From Flavobacterium sp. H122 (GTDB lineage Bacteria > Bacteroidota > Bacteroidia > Flavobacteriales > Flavobacteriaceae): DNA of 64,000 nt. The DNA lies in the NCBI RefSeq assembly GCF_004959765.1, contig NZ_SJZD01000009.1:1-64000 (forward strand), written 5' to 3'. This document shows, one piece after another, positions 9,463 through 18,115 of this stretch. Position 1 is the stretch's first letter, and each line of letters starts with the position of its first letter. Made by a program: the position numbers and the translations under genes. The notes beneath the pieces are model-generated. The model was not told the origin of the DNA. It did not search any database and saw only the letters and a program-made list of their open reading frames with translations.

Positions 9463-12400
9463 ATGAAACTTACCTTACCACAGCAGGATATATTTTTTGA
9501 ACAACTTATTTTTCCAAATGAGCCAATCTATAATATTGGTGCTAAAATAATTATCAGAGGATCATTAGATTACAAGGTTTTTGAAAAAGCATATGTTAAC
9601 TTGATTCTACAACATGATTCGTACAGAACACATTTAAATGATGATTTATCAGATGCTGAAATGTTGCTGACGAATGAAATACGACCTCTTGAGTTTCTGG
9701 ATTTTTCTCAAGAAAAGGAGAAGAGCAGGATTTTTGAATTTATTCACAATGAATTCACCAAAGCATTTGATATCGAAAATGAAAAGTTCTTATACCGCTT
9801 TGTACTTATAAAAGAGGATGAACACAATCACTACTTGTTTTCTGTTTATCATCATTTAATTACTGACGGATGGGGTACGTCACTTATGTTTAACAGGCTG
9901 GTGAGTAATTATAATGAAATTTTGGAATTTGGTGAAATACAGTCGGTTTATCCGTACTCTTATTCCAATTTCGTTGAAGAGGATCAAAAATATTTTGCTT
10001 CAAAATATTATGAAACCGATCAAAAATATTGGTTTGAAAAATTTAAAGTGCTTCCAGACACTTTTTTGCCAAAGCTGGATGCTAATCAAACTATAAATAC
10101 AAGCGCAAGAAAAGAATTTATTGTAAAAAGAGAGGATTATAATAAATTAATTGAACTAGGAAACGAAACAAAGTCTACTACTTTTCATATAATTTTAGCC
10201 ATTCTTTATGTTTACTTTTCAAAAAGGTATCAAAACAATCTTATCTCCATAGGCTTGCCTGTATTAAACCGTACCAGTTCAAATTATAAAAAAACAGTAG
10301 GACTGTTTATGGGGATTAATTCTTTGTTAATTGAAGTTGATGAAGAAAAAAGCTTTATTGAGTTGATTGAAACAATAAAGTCTCAGTTAAGAAGAGATTA
10401 TCGTCATCAAAGATTCCCTCTTGGAAAATTAATTAAAGAGCTTGGAATTTTTCAGGAAAAAGAAAAGCTGTTCAATATCACATTGTCTTATGAAAAGCAG
10501 GACTATTCAGTTAATTTTTCAAATACTACTACGCAGGTAATTCCTTTGAGTCATTGTTCGGAGAGAGTTGGATTGGCGCTTTATATCAGAGAATTTGATA
10601 GTAATGAAGATGTTAAAATTGATTTTGATTATAATCTGAATTATTTTGATAAGGATAGTATAGATAGATTAGTGTTGCATTTTGAAGCTTTAATGAAAGA
10701 AGTTGAGGTTTGTCCTGCCAAAAAAATAGGGAAACTAAACTATTTAACACAACCTGAATTAAACCAAATAATCAAAGAATTCAATACGACCAATTTCGTT
10801 TACGATAAGGAAAAAACAGTACTAGATTTTATTAAAGAAAAAGTAGCTGAAAATCCTGGAAAAAAAGCAATAATTGATTCTAAAAACAGCTATACCTATC
10901 AAGAACTGGAAGCTAAATCAAATGCAGTTGCTGATTACTTAATTTCAAATCATGGATATGATAACAACCCAGTAGGTGTGCTGGTAGAACGATCAGCTGA
11001 ACTCGTTGTTCTTTTATTAGGGATATTAAAATCAGGCAAATGTTACATACCTATTGATCCTTTACTTCCAAAAGAAAGAGTAGATTATATTATAAACCAT
11101 AGTCAAGCTTCACTTATTATAACTGAAGAAGCTGTTATTAAAAACCTTAATGAAGATAATGGTGAAGAGCAAGATGTAAAGTGCAGTTATATTTCTAAGG
11201 AATTACTTCTTGAACTTGATTCGGTAACCGAAGCAAAACTTCCTGAAATTGACTCAAAAAATACAGCTTATATTATATACACTTCCGGTTCTACAGGAAA
11301 TCCAAAAGGTGTAGAGATAGGACATAAATCATTGATTAATTTTTTAATCAGTATTTGCAATCAGCCGGGTTTAAATACTAATGATCTTTTATATTCGGTT
11401 ACTACTTATTCGTTTGATATCTCAATATTGGAGTTTTTTGCACCATTAATTGCAGGTGCGTCAATATATATAGAAAATAAAGATACTCTTAAAAATGTTG
11501 AGTCTATTAAAAAAGCTTTGCTGGAGGTGAAACCAACAATTATTCAATCAACTCCAAGTTTCTTTCAGATGCTCTTAAACTCTGGTTGGACAGGAAGTAA
11601 AGATTTAAAAGTATTATGTGGCGGAGATAGTTTAAATGCTTCACTGGCAGAAAAAATACTTTTACATTGCGGTGAATTATGGAATATGTATGGGCCAACG
11701 GAAACCACAATCTGGTCATCCATAAAAAGAATCAATTTACCTGCGGAAGCTGCTAATATTGGTAAGCCAATTAATAATACACAGATTTATATTTTAGATA
11801 AGAATTTAAATGTTTTACCTGTAGACACTGTAGGTAGAATTTTTATTGGAGGTGAAGGACTGGCAAAAGGTTATTTTAAAAACCAGGAGTTAACAGATGA
11901 GAAGTTTATCCTAAATCCTTTTGATTTGAACTCTAAAATTTATGAAACAGGAGATCTAGGTAAATGGAATGATAAAGGAGAAGTAGAATTTCTTGGCAGG
12001 AATGATTTTCAAGTAAAGGTTAGGGGATACCGCATTGAGTTAGGCGAGGTAGAAACCCAGATACAAGGCTTTAATGATTCTATAAAACAAGTAGTTGCAA
12101 ATGCTAAAACAATCAACGGAGAAAAGGTATTAATAGCATATTACACAAAAGAAGAAGATAGTTCTGAAATAAATAAAATTGAACTTAGGGATTTTTTATC
12201 AAATAAATTACCGGATTATATGATTCCAAGTTTCTTTATAGAATTGGATAGTATCCCGCTGACTCCAAATGCTAAAGTAGATCGTAAAGCACTTCCGGAT
12301 GTTACAGAAGAAGATGTTATAAGGAGAGAATTCATTTCGCCAAGAAATGATATCGAAAAGAGGTTAGTTGAAATTTGGAAAGAAATCCTTAAAATAGAAG

Positions 12401-13884
12401 AGGTTAGTGTTAAAGATAATTTTTTTGAATTAGGAGGGCATAGTCTTTCTGCAGGAAAAATTGCCAACAGAATTGCAATTGAAACAGATAAGGCAATAAC
12501 CTTAAAACATATTTTTAAACACGATACTATAGAAGGTTTAGCACATTTTTTAATGAATGAAACCGATAGTAGTTTAAAAAGTATTCCAGTTGCAGAAACA
12601 AGTTTGTATTATCCAATCACAATTGATCAAAGAAATATATGGCTGGCTTCTCAAAGAGATGATTTTTCAAATTCGTATAATATGTATTCTGTTTTTGAGA
12701 TAAAAGGGGATTTTGATAAAATTCAGTTTCAGGAAGCAATGCAATTATTAGTAAATAAGTATGAGATTTTAAGAACTAATTTTATTGAATTAAGTGGTGA
12801 AATAAAGCAGACTATTCATGAAGAAAAGCGTTTTCAATTAGATACGATTTATGTCGAAAATGGAAGTTTATTAAATCATTCACTAAAAGATTTTATTGCA
12901 AAAACTTTCAATCTGGAAGATGATATTCTTATAAAAGTGGGTTTATTTGAAACAAATCAGACAAGCAAATACCTAACTTTTCTGACACATCATATTATTG
13001 TTGATGGAATGTCATTGGAAATTCTTTTAAATGAACTTATTGCTGTTTATAACGAACAAAAAACCTCTGAAAAAATACATGCTTCTGATTTTAAAGATTA
13101 TGCAGATTGGCAGTATAAAATATATCAAAATAATGAGAATGATTTTTGGGGTCAATATTTAAAGAATAAAAATGACAAGTCAATTGTATTGTTACATTCA
13201 GAAAAAGGCTTAATAAAACAAAAAAGATTTGAATTGGAATCAAGTCATTATATAGCTTTAAAAGGTGTTTCTCAATCTAATAAAGTTACTTTGAGTACAG
13301 CAATGTTATCAATGACAAATGTAATGTTGAGTAAGTTATTTCGAGAAAATACGATCTGTCTTGGTACTGTTTTTAATGGTAGAAATCTTTTTCAATTTGA
13401 AAATGCAATAGGAATGTTTATCAAAACACTGCCTACGTTTACTGTGATTGATGAAGAATCTGAATTTTCGGAAATTTTAACCTCAAACCAGGAAAATTTC
13501 AGAATCTTAGAAGACAATGTTAATATACCATTCGAAAAAGATTTGAGCACATTAACTGACTTTTTGTTTGTTTATCAGTATTCAGATATTTTATCAAGAG
13601 ATGAAATAAATTTCACAAATTTCTCTCTTATCAGAGAAAAAGTATCATATTCTAAATCAAGATTCCCTGTTATATTTAATTTTTATGAATATGAAGGATT
13701 GAAATGTGAGATTGAATATGATGAAAACCTAAGTGATGAAATTATTGATTCATTTTGGGATAGAATTCTTATAATTATTGAGATGGTAAGTAAGAATTTC
13801 AATTTGAAAATTAAAGATATAGATATCAGTACTTCAAAAGAATTGGAGAAAATGGAAATGCTTGATATAAGTTTTGATTTCTAA
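9463..13884 (+). CDS. Non-ribosomal peptide synthetase, C-A-T-C
   Basis: This 1473-residue NRPS has one complete module and an extra C-terminal condensation domain. In order: C1 (residues about 1-430, HHLITDG near 129), A (about 455-960, YTSGSTGNPKG, MYGPTETT, YETGDLGKW, GRNDFQVKVRGYRIELGE), T (FFELGGHSL near 990), C2 (about 1065-1473, HHIIVDG). Both HHxxxDG motifs are intact. My manual specificity code is DILSLGMIWK, which differs at two positions from the classical glycine code DILQLGLIWK, so Gly is a reasonable guess. The protein ends with C2 and has no acceptor carrier or thioesterase, so its product must be condensed onto a carrier of another protein, possibly the upstream NRPS. The stop overlaps the next ATG as TAATG. 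Confidence 0.95.
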   Translation: MKLTLPQQDIFFEQLIFPNEPIYNIGAKIIIRGSLDYKVFEKAYVNLILQHDSYRTHLNDDLSDAEMLLTNEIRPLEFLDFSQEKEKSRIFEFIHNEFTKAFDIENEKFLYRFVLIKEDEHNHYLFSVYHHLITDGWGTSLMFNRLVSNYNEILEFGEIQSVYPYSYSNFVEEDQKYFASKYYETDQKYWFEKFKVLPDTFLPKLDANQTINTSARKEFIVKREDYNKLIELGNETKSTTFHIILAILYVYFSKRYQNNLISIGLPVLNRTSSNYKKTVGLFMGINSLLIEVDEEKSFIELIETIKSQLRRDYRHQRFPLGKLIKELGIFQEKEKLFNITLSYEKQDYSVNFSNTTTQVIPLSHCSERVGLALYIREFDSNEDVKIDFDYNLNYFDKDSIDRLVLHFEALMKEVEVCPAKKIGKLNYLTQPELNQIIKEFNTTNFVYDKEKTVLDFIKEKVAENPGKKAIIDSKNSYTYQELEAKSNAVADYLISNHGYDNNPVGVLVERSAELVVLLLGILKSGKCYIPIDPLLPKERVDYIINHSQASLIITEEAVIKNLNEDNGEEQDVKCSYISKELLLELDSVTEAKLPEIDSKNTAYIIYTSGSTGNPKGVEIGHKSLINFLISICNQPGLNTNDLLYSVTTYSFDISILEFFAPLIAGASIYIENKDTLKNVESIKKALLEVKPTIIQSTPSFFQMLLNSGWTGSKDLKVLCGGDSLNASLAEKILLHCGELWNMYGPTETTIWSSIKRINLPAEAANIGKPINNTQIYILDKNLNVLPVDTVGRIFIGGEGLAKGYFKNQELTDEKFILNPFDLNSKIYETGDLGKWNDKGEVEFLGRNDFQVKVRGYRIELGEVETQIQGFNDSIKQVVANAKTINGEKVLIAYYTKEEDSSEINKIELRDFLSNKLPDYMIPSFFIELDSIPLTPNAKVDRKALPDVTEEDVIRREFISPRNDIEKRLVEIWKEILKIEEVSVKDNFFELGGHSLSAGKIANRIAIETDKAITLKHIFKHDTIEGLAHFLMNETDSSLKSIPVAETSLYYPITIDQRNIWLASQRDDFSNSYNMYSVFEIKGDFDKIQFQEAMQLLVNKYEILRTNFIELSGEIKQTIHEEKRFQLDTIYVENGSLLNHSLKDFIAKTFNLEDDILIKVGLFETNQTSKYLTFLTHHIIVDGMSLEILLNELIAVYNEQKTSEKIHASDFKDYADWQYKIYQNNENDFWGQYLKNKNDKSIVLLHSEKGLIKQKRFELESSHYIALKGVSQSNKVTLSTAMLSMTNVMLSKLFRENTICLGTVFNGRNLFQFENAIGMFIKTLPTFTVIDEESEFSEILTSNQENFRILEDNVNIPFEKDLSTLTDFLFVYQYSDILSRDEINFTNFSLIREKVSYSKSRFPVIFNFYEYEGLKCEIEYDENLSDEIIDSFWDRILIIIEMVSKNFNLKIKDIDISTSKELEKMEMLDISFDF

Positions 13885-14531
13885 TGAAGATATTATACGC
13901 ACAAATTGACGAAGAAAGACATTCGTATCTGCTGGAAAAATATTTACATACATTTCCTGAAGATTTTGTCAGTAAAGTTCAAAAATTCAGACGATGGCAA
14001 GATGCTCAGTTGTCTTTGTTGGGACGGGTATTATTGGATTCTGGCCTAAAATCTTACTTTAATATTACGAATTCTAAAATTATTTATAATCCAAAAGGAA
14101 AACCCTTTTTACACAATCAAGATGTTTTTTTTAATATATCACACACTTCAGATTTAGTTGTTTGTTCTATTGCAAACTTCCCTGTTGGGATAGATGTTGA
14201 AAAGTTGGATTCAAAATTTGAATACAATGATTTTAAATATCAAATGACTAAAAATGAATATGAAATAATAAAAAACTCAACAAATACAGTTGAAAGTTTT
14301 TACTCTTATTGGACTGAAAAGGAAGCTGTTATTAAAGCTCATGGAAATGGACTGCAAATTCCTTTAAATTCTTTTGAATTAAAAAATCAAGAATGTTTAA
14401 TTGATGAAGAGACTTTTTATGTAAAAAACGTATTTATAAATGAAAAGTATAAATGCAACATAGCTTCTAACAATTTTGATATTAATAATCACCACATACA
14501 CATTGAACAAATAAATTTGAACATTTTATAA
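13884..14531 (+). CDS. 4'-phosphopantetheinyl transferase, Sfp type
   Basis: This 215-residue enzyme moves the phosphopantetheine arm of CoA onto the serine of carrier domains (the LGGxS serines in both NRPSs), switching them on. Family motifs are present: NISHTSDLVVCSI near residue 87, the Mg-binding GIDVEKLD near 107, and the WTEKEAVIKAHGNGL motif near 152. Size is normal for an Sfp-like rather than an AcpS-like enzyme. It starts inside the stop of the NRPS gene (TAATG) and is followed after one base by the hydrolase gene, so it is translated as part of the cluster and is almost certainly dedicated to it. Confidence 0.93.
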   Translation: MKILYAQIDEERHSYLLEKYLHTFPEDFVSKVQKFRRWQDAQLSLLGRVLLDSGLKSYFNITNSKIIYNPKGKPFLHNQDVFFNISHTSDLVVCSIANFPVGIDVEKLDSKFEYNDFKYQMTKNEYEIIKNSTNTVESFYSYWTEKEAVIKAHGNGLQIPLNSFELKNQECLIDEETFYVKNVFINEKYKCNIASNNFDINNHHIHIEQINLNIL

Positions 14532-14532
14532 A

Positions 14533-16437
14533 ATGAAATTAAACCCTATTTTTTCGCTTTTATTTTTATTGTTTTTTAATACTTTTTTTTCTCAGGTTAA
14601 ACTTGAGAAAGTAGCAACTTATTTTCCTGAGCTTGAAGAATTAAAAAACGAAAATATTAACTATTATCGTTTTACTGTCCCTGAAAATTGGGAAAAAACT
14701 ACAAGTACAAAAAATGCATTAGCAATTGCAGTAGTTAAATCTAAAAACACTTCAAAAAAAGATCCGGTTGTTTTTATACAGGGAGGGCCTGGTGCCAGTA
14801 CTTTAGACGGAATTTCTTTTTGGGTAAATCATAAATTAAGAAGCAATCATGATATTATTCTAATAGATTTGAGAGGTACAGGTTTTTCTGAACCTAAATT
14901 ATGTCCTGATTTAGGAGAAAAATTTTTTCAGATACTTGCAAAAAACCAATCAAAAGAAAAAGATGTTCTGGATAAAATCAACGTGTCGTTAGAATGTAAA
15001 CAGGAAATGATAGATAAAGGAGTGGATATTAATTCCTATAATAGTATTTCTGTAGCAAGAGATCTTCATGCTTTAAAAAATGCATTGAAAATCAATAAAT
15101 GGAATGTTTATGGAGTTTCATTTGGTACGTTTATCAGTCAGACTTATGCTAAAATGTATCCTAAGGAAATAGGCTCTTTAATTCTTGATTCCTCTATCCC
15201 TGATATCGCTGATTATTATGTTAATAATACAAAAAATTACAAGCAAAGTTTAGATAAGCTTTTTAAAGACTGCAGAGAGAATCCTAATTGTAATAAAGAA
15301 TTTCCTGACCTTGAAAAAGTCTATTACCAAAACATTGTTGAGTTGGAAAAAAAGCCAATTACTGTAAATGTTGATAAATCAATTATACCTGCAGGGAAAT
15401 TTACTTATAACGTTGAAGATTATAAAATTGCAATTCAGCAGTCATTGTACAATCGTAAATTAGCTGAGATTTTGCCGGTTTTAATTTATCAGTTTAAAGA
15501 TAGAAATGCGTCATCACTGGCAGGATTGGTACAAGCTTTCTCGGGTGCGTTATCACTTAACTATGGAAATTATTTTTGTTTTACCTGCAATGATGTTATT
15601 CCGTTTAATAATTTAAAAAAGTATGATTCTATTGCTTCTTCTTATCCAAAATTAAAAGGAGGACTTTCTTTTTACAGGTCTGATTTTGAAGTTTGCAATA
15701 AATGGAAAACAAATCAAATAGTTGGTAAATCTACTTCGTTAAAAAATAATGAGAATTTTAAGGTGTTAATTTTATCAGGAGGTTTTGATCCTATTACATC
15801 ATTAAATTTTGCAGAAAAAACAGCTTTAAATTTTAATAAAAATAATGTGCAATTAGTAAAAGGATATGCTTACGGACACACTTTAGGTTACACAAAAACA
15901 GGTGCGGCCATTATTAATGATTTTGTTGAAAATACAATTATCAAAGATTCACTGAAGAATGAGTTTGACCAAAGAAATGTAAATTTCAGAACAGGGATTT
16001 ATATCAATAAAGGTGTTGTGAAAATGAGCAGTGAACTCAATGCTAAAAAATGGTATTATTTTTTACCGCTTATAATTTCTCTAATGATAATTCTGGGAGT
16101 TTTTATGGGTTCATTAGTTAGATTTGTAATTAAAAAGAAACCAAGTTTAACAACACTGTCTTTATTTATTACATCATTTTTAATTTTAGCTTTTATTGTC
16201 TCGCTTGTATTAGGTTTTAATAGTGTAATGAGTGATAATCTTTTTATTCTGGCTTTTGGGATACCGTCAAGATGGGATTATGTATTTCTGTTATATAAAT
16301 TAGTAATAGTTTGCTCTGTCTTTACTGCTTTGGTTCTATTAATGAAACAAGGAAAAGAAAACTTACCTTTAGTAACCACACTGATTTTAGCTTACGGTAT
16401 ATACCATTATTACTTTTTAAGCTGGTTCTATTTTTAG
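14533..16437 (+). CDS. Secreted S33-type alpha/beta hydrolase with C-terminal membrane domain
   Basis: This 634-residue protein begins with a signal peptide (LLFLLFFNTFFSQ) and has an alpha/beta hydrolase domain like proline iminopeptidase/tripeptidyl aminopeptidase (peptidase family S33). The oxyanion motif is FIQGGPGAS near residue 83, followed by DLRGTGFSEP, the nucleophile elbow GVSFGT near 196 and a late histidine in YGHTLG near 452. Residues from about 505 to 634 contain four hydrophobic segments that should be membrane helices, an unusual addition for this family. The catalytic domain should face the periplasm. As the last gene of the NRPS operon, immediately before a strong terminator, it may trim or mature the exported peptide; that role is inference. 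Confidence 0.85.
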   Translation: MKLNPIFSLLFLLFFNTFFSQVKLEKVATYFPELEELKNENINYYRFTVPENWEKTTSTKNALAIAVVKSKNTSKKDPVVFIQGGPGASTLDGISFWVNHKLRSNHDIILIDLRGTGFSEPKLCPDLGEKFFQILAKNQSKEKDVLDKINVSLECKQEMIDKGVDINSYNSISVARDLHALKNALKINKWNVYGVSFGTFISQTYAKMYPKEIGSLILDSSIPDIADYYVNNTKNYKQSLDKLFKDCRENPNCNKEFPDLEKVYYQNIVELEKKPITVNVDKSIIPAGKFTYNVEDYKIAIQQSLYNRKLAEILPVLIYQFKDRNASSLAGLVQAFSGALSLNYGNYFCFTCNDVIPFNNLKKYDSIASSYPKLKGGLSFYRSDFEVCNKWKTNQIVGKSTSLKNNENFKVLILSGGFDPITSLNFAEKTALNFNKNNVQLVKGYAYGHTLGYTKTGAAIINDFVENTIIKDSLKNEFDQRNVNFRTGIYINKGVVKMSSELNAKKWYYFLPLIISLMIILGVFMGSLVRFVIKKKPSLTTLSLFITSFLILAFIVSLVLGFNSVMSDNLFILAFGIPSRWDYVFLLYKLVIVCSVFTALVLLMKQGKENLPLVTTLILAYGIYHYYFLSWFYF

Positions 16438-16500
16438 AAACAGTTTGCTTAAATTTTTTTTGTTTAGATAACTTCGATAGATTTAATGAGATTAAAATAA

Positions 16501-16535
16501 AAAGAGCAAAGTCTTTGACTTTGCTCTTTTTATTT
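16501..16535 (+). terminator. Terminator of the NRPS cluster
   Basis: A 13-bp perfect stem (16501-16513 with 16517-16529, arms aaagagcaaagtc and its complement) with a 3-base loop is followed by T-rich sequence. It lies between the convergent hydrolase and gpmI genes and can serve both strands. Confidence 0.85.
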
Positions 16536-16550
16536 GATTGATGGTTATGA

Positions 16551-18068
16551 CTATAACAATGAATGGCTCGTCATTACAGCTGGTTTTTCAATAGCCATTA
16601 ATTCTAAAATGGTTGGTGCAATATCGCCTAAAACACCATCATGTATTGTCTTTAAATCCTTGTCGATTAAAATTAAAGGAACCGGATTGGTTGTGTGCGC
16701 AGTATTAGGACTTCCGTCAGGATTTACCATAGTGTCACAATTTCCGTGGTCAGCAATTAGTAAAGTGGTGTAATTGTTTGCTAAAGCAGCTTCAATGACT
16801 TCTTTTACACATTGGTCAACAGCTTCACAGGCTTTTATAGCAGCCTGCATATCGCCGGTATGTCCTACCATATCGCCATTGGCAAAATTCAGACATACAA
16901 AATCCACTTCGCCTTTTTGCAATTCAGGAACCAAAGCATCTTTAAGTTCAAAAGCACTCATTTCCGGTTGTAAATCGTATGTGGCAACTTTTGGGGAATT
17001 TCTTAAAATACGTGTTTCTCCTTCAAAAGGTTCTTCGCGTCCGCCCGAAAAGAAAAAAGTCACGTGCGGATATTTTTCAGTTTCAGCAATCCGGATTTGT
17101 TTTTTTCCTGCTTTAGATACAACCTCTCCTAAAGTTTCTGTAATATTGTCTTTATCGTAGATAACATGAACATTATTATAGGTGTCATCATAATTAGTCA
17201 TAGTAACATAGTACAAGTCTAATTTATGCATGTTTTGTTCGTGCATGTCGGTCTGCGAAAGTACTTCTGTCAATTCACGGCCTCTGTCTGTACGGAAATT
17301 GAAAAAGATGACCACATCACCGTCTTTTATAACAGCTAACGGAGTATTGTCGTTGTTTGTGATAACAATAGGTTCTATGAATTCATCAGTTATGTTGTTT
17401 GCATAGCTTTCGTTAATACTTGCAACAGGGTTATCTGTATGTTTGCCAGTTCCGTTAACAATCAAATCATATGCTTTTTTCACACGTTCCCAGCGCTTGT
17501 CTCTGTCCATTGCATAATAACGTCCAACAATAGAAGCTATTTTAGCAGATGATTTCTGGCAGTGGTTGTGTAAATCTTCAATATGTTTAACACCAGATTT
17601 TGGATCAACATCTCGGCCGTCAGTAAAAGCGTGAATGAATACTTTATTTAAGCCAAAATCCTGTGCGGCATCCAAAAGCCCTTTCAGATGCTCAGTATGC
17701 GAGTGTACACCTCCATCAGAAACCAATCCTAGAAAGTGAACCGGTTTGTTGTTTTCTTTAGCATAAGCAAAAGCATCATTTAATACTTTTTCCTGATTTA
17801 GTGTTTTGTTTTGAACGGCTAAATTAATTTTAGCCAAATCCTGATACACTATTCTGCCGGCACCAAGGTTCATATGCCCTACTTCACTGTTGCCCATCTG
17901 TCCTTCGGGTAAACCTACGTTCAAACCATCAGTGCGTAATGACGCATTAGGGTATTTTGTGTATAAACTGTCAATAAAAGGGGTATTGGCATTATCAATG
18001 GCCGATACTTTCGGGTCAGGTGATTTTCCCCAGCCGTCAAGTATCATTAATATAACTTTTTTGTTCAT
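16551..18068 (-). CDS. gpmI: 2,3-bisphosphoglycerate-independent phosphoglycerate mutase
   Basis: This Mn-dependent enzyme interconverts 3- and 2-phosphoglycerate in glycolysis and gluconeogenesis in the cytoplasm. The length of about 505 residues is typical. The alkaline-phosphatase-fold metal motifs are visible: LMILDGWGKS at the N-terminus, the phosphorylated serine in GQMGNSEVGHMN, DGRDVDPKSG, FFNFRTDRGREL and the late ADHGNCDTM. An in-frame ATG two codons upstream (18074) is possible, but MNKKVILMILDGWG is the usual family start. The gene is monocistronic on the minus strand, convergent with the NRPS cluster, and shares the terminator at 16501-16535. Confidence 0.97.
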   Translation of the reverse strand: MNKKVILMILDGWGKSPDPKVSAIDNANTPFIDSLYTKYPNASLRTDGLNVGLPEGQMGNSEVGHMNLGAGRIVYQDLAKINLAVQNKTLNQEKVLNDAFAYAKENNKPVHFLGLVSDGGVHSHTEHLKGLLDAAQDFGLNKVFIHAFTDGRDVDPKSGVKHIEDLHNHCQKSSAKIASIVGRYYAMDRDKRWERVKKAYDLIVNGTGKHTDNPVASINESYANNITDEFIEPIVITNNDNTPLAVIKDGDVVIFFNFRTDRGRELTEVLSQTDMHEQNMHKLDLYYVTMTNYDDTYNNVHVIYDKDNITETLGEVVSKAGKKQIRIAETEKYPHVTFFFSGGREEPFEGETRILRNSPKVATYDLQPEMSAFELKDALVPELQKGEVDFVCLNFANGDMVGHTGDMQAAIKACEAVDQCVKEVIEAALANNYTTLLIADHGNCDTMVNPDGSPNTAHTTNPVPLILIDKDLKTIHDGVLGDIAPTILELMAIEKPAVMTSHSLL

Positions 18069-18115
18069 AAACATTAGAAATTAACCTCTTAATATGGTGT
18101 CCCAAAGTTAGAAAA

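Noticed and set aside
16774..17160. 128-codon frame antisense to gpmI
   Set aside because: Lies wholly inside the well-conserved gpmI and has no signal of its own.
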